Positions 61,954 to 64,000 of a stretch of DNA of 64,000 nt are shown piece by piece. The position numbers and the translations under genes were made by a program. This DNA is from CAMAPP01 sp046153685. GTDB taxonomy: Bacteria > Pseudomonadota > Alphaproteobacteria > CADEGL01. The DNA lies in contig JBJXGH010000180.1 of assembly GCA_046153685.1 (NCBI GenBank), forward strand, positions 35,518-99,517, written 5' to 3'. The notes under the pieces are model-generated. The model ran no database searches. It had not been told where the DNA came from and worked only from the letters and a program-made list of their open reading frames with translations. Position 1 is the stretch's first letter; every line of letters starts with the position of its first letter.

Positions 61954-63500
61954 CGACCGTTCTGCCCCTGGTGCCGCTCGCGGCACGCACGGTGCCCGAG
62001 CTCTTGGACCGGGCGTGCGTCTTCGGCCTCGACCGGCCGTTCTTTCACGATCTCGGCAGCGATGTCCGGCTGAGCTACGGCGATTTCCTGGAACATGTTT
62101 CGGGACTCGCGCACGAGCTGGCCGCGAGATTCCCGGCGGGCACGACGGTCGCGACCTTGCTTTCCAATCGCGCGGAATGCGTGATCTTGCGCTTTGCGCT
62201 GAGTTGTGCGGGGCTCTGCGAGGCAGCGATCAACGGCCAGCATAAGGGCGCCGTGCTCAAGGAAATGCTGCGTGCCGCAAACCCGGTCGCCATCGTGTGC
62301 GAGGACGCGTTTCGCGCCGGCGCGCAATCGTGCGGGTTGTCCTTCGACAATGCGGCGTGGATCGATGAGGCGGAACTGGCCCGGCTTTGCGCGCTGCGCC
62401 GGCCTTGGACGGCGCGCCCGCAGCGCGCCGTGCGGCCGGGCGATCCGTGCCGCATTGTCTATACTTCGGGCAGCTCGGGCGTCTCCAAGGGCGCGGAACT
62501 CTCGCACGGCTACGAGGTCTATACCGGCTTTGCCTATGCCACGCGCGTCGGCCTACGGCCGGATGACCGCTGGTACTACGTCACGCCGTTCTTCCACATC
62601 GATAGCGTTCTGAGTCTGGCCGCGACCCTCCATGGCGGCGGGGGATTCGTGCTTGCGCCGCGCTTTTCCGCCTCGCGCTACTGGGCCGACGCCGCGCGCG
62701 CTGGGGCGAGCGTGATCGTCTATGTCGGCACGATGCTTTCCATCTTGAAAAAACTGGGCGACCCGCCGCCCGGACATGGCGTGCGCGTGGCGACGGGGGT
62801 CGGCGGCACGCCGGCGTTGCGCGAATTCTTCGAGGGCCGCCACAGTATTCCCATGCTCGAGATTTATGGCTTGAGCGAATGCGCCGCCGCCTCGATCGAC
62901 GACAGTCGCGGGCGGCGCGTGGGGTCGTGCGGCAAGCCGCTCGAGGGCTACGAGGTTGCGGTTCTCGACACGGAAGGCCGCGCCTTGCCCGCGGGCAAGC
63001 GCGGCGAGATCGCGATTCGTCCGCGCGAGCCGTTCGCCCTGTTCTCGGGCTATCGTGGCAATTCCAAAGGCACGCTCAAGGCCTTCGCCAATCTGTGGTT
63101 TCACACCGGCGATCTCGGCTCGTACGACGCGGATGGTTATCTCTATTTCCACGGCCGGGTGAAGGACGTCATCCGCCACCGCGACGAAAATATCTCCGCC
63201 GAGGAATTGGAGGCGATCGCCGATATCCATCCCGCCGTTCTCATGTCGGCGGCGGTGGGCGTGCCGTCCGATCTCGGCGACGAAAACGTCTTGCTGTACG
63301 TGCAGGCGCGTCCGAACGCGACCATCGATCCGGCCGAGCTGTGTGCGTTCCTGGCCGAACGCTGCGCGCCGTTCATGGTTCCGGGCCATGTGCGTATCAT
63401 GGACCGCCTGCCCCTCACGCCCACGGAGAAGGTCGCGAAATCGAGCCTGCCGCGCATCCTCGACGAGTTGGCCTGGACCCGCCCGACGCTTCGGCGCTAG
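61950..63500 (+). CDS. AMP-dependent acyl-CoA synthetase
   Basis: A 516-residue ANL ligase with IVYTSGSSGVSKGAEL, EIYGLSECAAA, LWFHTGDLGSYDADG and RVKDVIRHRDENISAEELE. The lysine near LTPTEKVAKSSLPR is the adenylation Lys. Start ATG overlaps the transferase stop by a base, so the two are translationally coupled. It is the third full-length ANL ligase in the window and, with the transferase, offers two ways of loading the same acid onto CoA. Confidence 0.88.
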   Translation: MTTVLPLVPLAARTVPELLDRACVFGLDRPFFHDLGSDVRLSYGDFLEHVSGLAHELAARFPAGTTVATLLSNRAECVILRFALSCAGLCEAAINGQHKGAVLKEMLRAANPVAIVCEDAFRAGAQSCGLSFDNAAWIDEAELARLCALRRPWTARPQRAVRPGDPCRIVYTSGSSGVSKGAELSHGYEVYTGFAYATRVGLRPDDRWYYVTPFFHIDSVLSLAATLHGGGGFVLAPRFSASRYWADAARAGASVIVYVGTMLSILKKLGDPPPGHGVRVATGVGGTPALREFFEGRHSIPMLEIYGLSECAAASIDDSRGRRVGSCGKPLEGYEVAVLDTEGRALPAGKRGEIAIRPREPFALFSGYRGNSKGTLKAFANLWFHTGDLGSYDADGYLYFHGRVKDVIRHRDENISAEELEAIADIHPAVLMSAAVGVPSDLGDENVLLYVQARPNATIDPAELCAFLAERCAPFMVPGHVRIMDRLPLTPTEKVAKSSLPRILDELAWTRPTLRR

Positions 63501-63591
63501 GCCCGCGCCTTGCCTCGCTTGACCGCGGGGCGAGGGACGGGTGTTCCTAGGCCGCGACGCAATTGCCCTATCCCCTTGCACGAGGTTTGCC

Positions 63592-64000
63592 ATGCCCACC
63601 GACTTTCCCCGCGCCGACCGGCTCACCATCGGCTTTGCCCATGCCGCGTACCGGCTGGGCGATTGCTTCGCTGCGCGCAAGACGGGGATTCGGTTTTTCG
63701 AGGTGCGCTCGCTCGACGATCTCAAGGCGCGGGCGAACGAGGCCGATGTGCTCGTGCTCTCGGGCTTGTGGCGCAACGAACTCTTCGCGCAGGCGGGCAA
63801 GCTGCGGTTCGTCCAATCGGTGAGCGCGGGCGTCGATCAATACGACAAGGCTGCTTTCGCCGCGCGCTTCATCCGGCTGGCCAGCGCCCAGGGGGCCAAC
63901 GAGCGCGCGGTATCCGAGCACGCGATCGCACTCATCCTGGCGATGGCGCGCATGATCCCGGGCGCGCGCGACAACCAGGCGCGCGGCCATTGGCGGCCGA
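63592..64000 (+). CDS. D-2-hydroxyacid dehydrogenase, partial (runs off window end)
   Basis: The N-terminal 136 codons of a D-isomer-specific 2-hydroxyacid dehydrogenase. LVLSGLWRNELF and RFVQSVSAGVDQYDK are the first substrate-binding region, and ANERAVSEHAIALILAMAR the hinge helix before the NAD-binding domain, which lies beyond position 64000. It likely oxidises or reduces a 2-hydroxyacid with NAD(P). About 90 bp separate it from the upstream ligase. Confidence 0.85.
   Translation, partial: MPTDFPRADRLTIGFAHAAYRLGDCFAARKTGIRFFEVRSLDDLKARANEADVLVLSGLWRNELFAQAGKLRFVQSVSAGVDQYDKAAFAARFIRLASAQGANERAVSEHAIALILAMARMIPGARDNQARGHWRP

Noticed and set aside
57382..63500. Carnitine operon caiABCD
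   Set aside because: The gene types match in a general way (dehydrogenase, transferase, ligase, hydratase), but there is no caiT transporter, a PaaK-like ligase is added and the order differs; no carnitine-specific motif was seen.

Overview
The window is GC-rich, densely coded bacterial DNA. Gene content (membrane-bound nitrate reductase, RND efflux, lipoproteins, many acyl-CoA and FAD enzymes) and protein style suggest a Gram-negative alphaproteobacterium, perhaps Rhodospirillales-like. That placement is inference; no rRNA or tRNA gene was seen to anchor it.

Layout. 64-5471: an enolase-superfamily enzyme diverging from an FrhB-like iron-sulfur flavoprotein, then two FAD oxidoreductases in one leftward unit. 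5833-10701: an RND efflux adaptor, its inner-membrane pump and a small lipoprotein. 10717-16510: a YdcF-like protein and a two-domain NADH:flavin oxidoreductase (leftward), a GlpD-like dehydrogenase, and an ion/carboxylate transporter. 16630-18999: a phytanoyl-CoA-dioxygenase-family enzyme diverging from a protein made of two fused ectoine-synthase-like cupin domains, followed by a small ABM-domain protein. 19352-20769: a DUF1007 plus NicO pair, probably nickel/cobalt transport.

20770-27622 is an accessory, decaying island: four separate IS3-family transposase remnants, a fragment of a SNF2 helicase, a fragment of a heme/iron ABC ATPase, a doubly damaged chromate transporter gene, an inverted-repeat element, minisatellites, and a few genes that look intact (thioredoxin-like, EamA exporter, HNH endonuclease, a conserved unknown).

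27957-38372 returns to orderly coding: sterol-desaturase-like hydroxylase, polysaccharide deacetylase, two 2-oxoglutarate/iron oxygenases, a YqhA membrane protein, a second ABM protein, a fumarate-reductase/ketosteroid-dehydrogenase-like flavoprotein, an unknown protein with a CoA ligase, and a second double-ectoine-synthase-like protein. 38466-48763 is a complete nitrate respiration module: a cysteine-free Crp/Fnr regulator, a perfect FNR box and a near-perfect one in the intergenic region, two NarK transporters and narGHJI. 49038-52018: an SbmA/YddA-like ABC protein with an altered Walker B, an unknown protein and a glycine-zipper lipoprotein. 52207-63500 is rich in acyl-CoA metabolism (two enoyl-CoA hydratases, three CoA ligases of different types, an acyl-CoA dehydrogenase, a CoA-transferase, a dioxygenase and a PYROXD2-like flavoprotein), consistent with activation and beta-oxidation-like breakdown of an unknown carboxylic acid. 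A 2-hydroxyacid dehydrogenase runs off the right edge.

The most unusual signals are the two paralogous proteins that each carry two ectoine-synthase-like domains with all four metal-binding triads intact but no ectA or ectB nearby, the FNR-box-controlled nitrate module, and recurring 15-bp minisatellites, several of which straddle stop codons.
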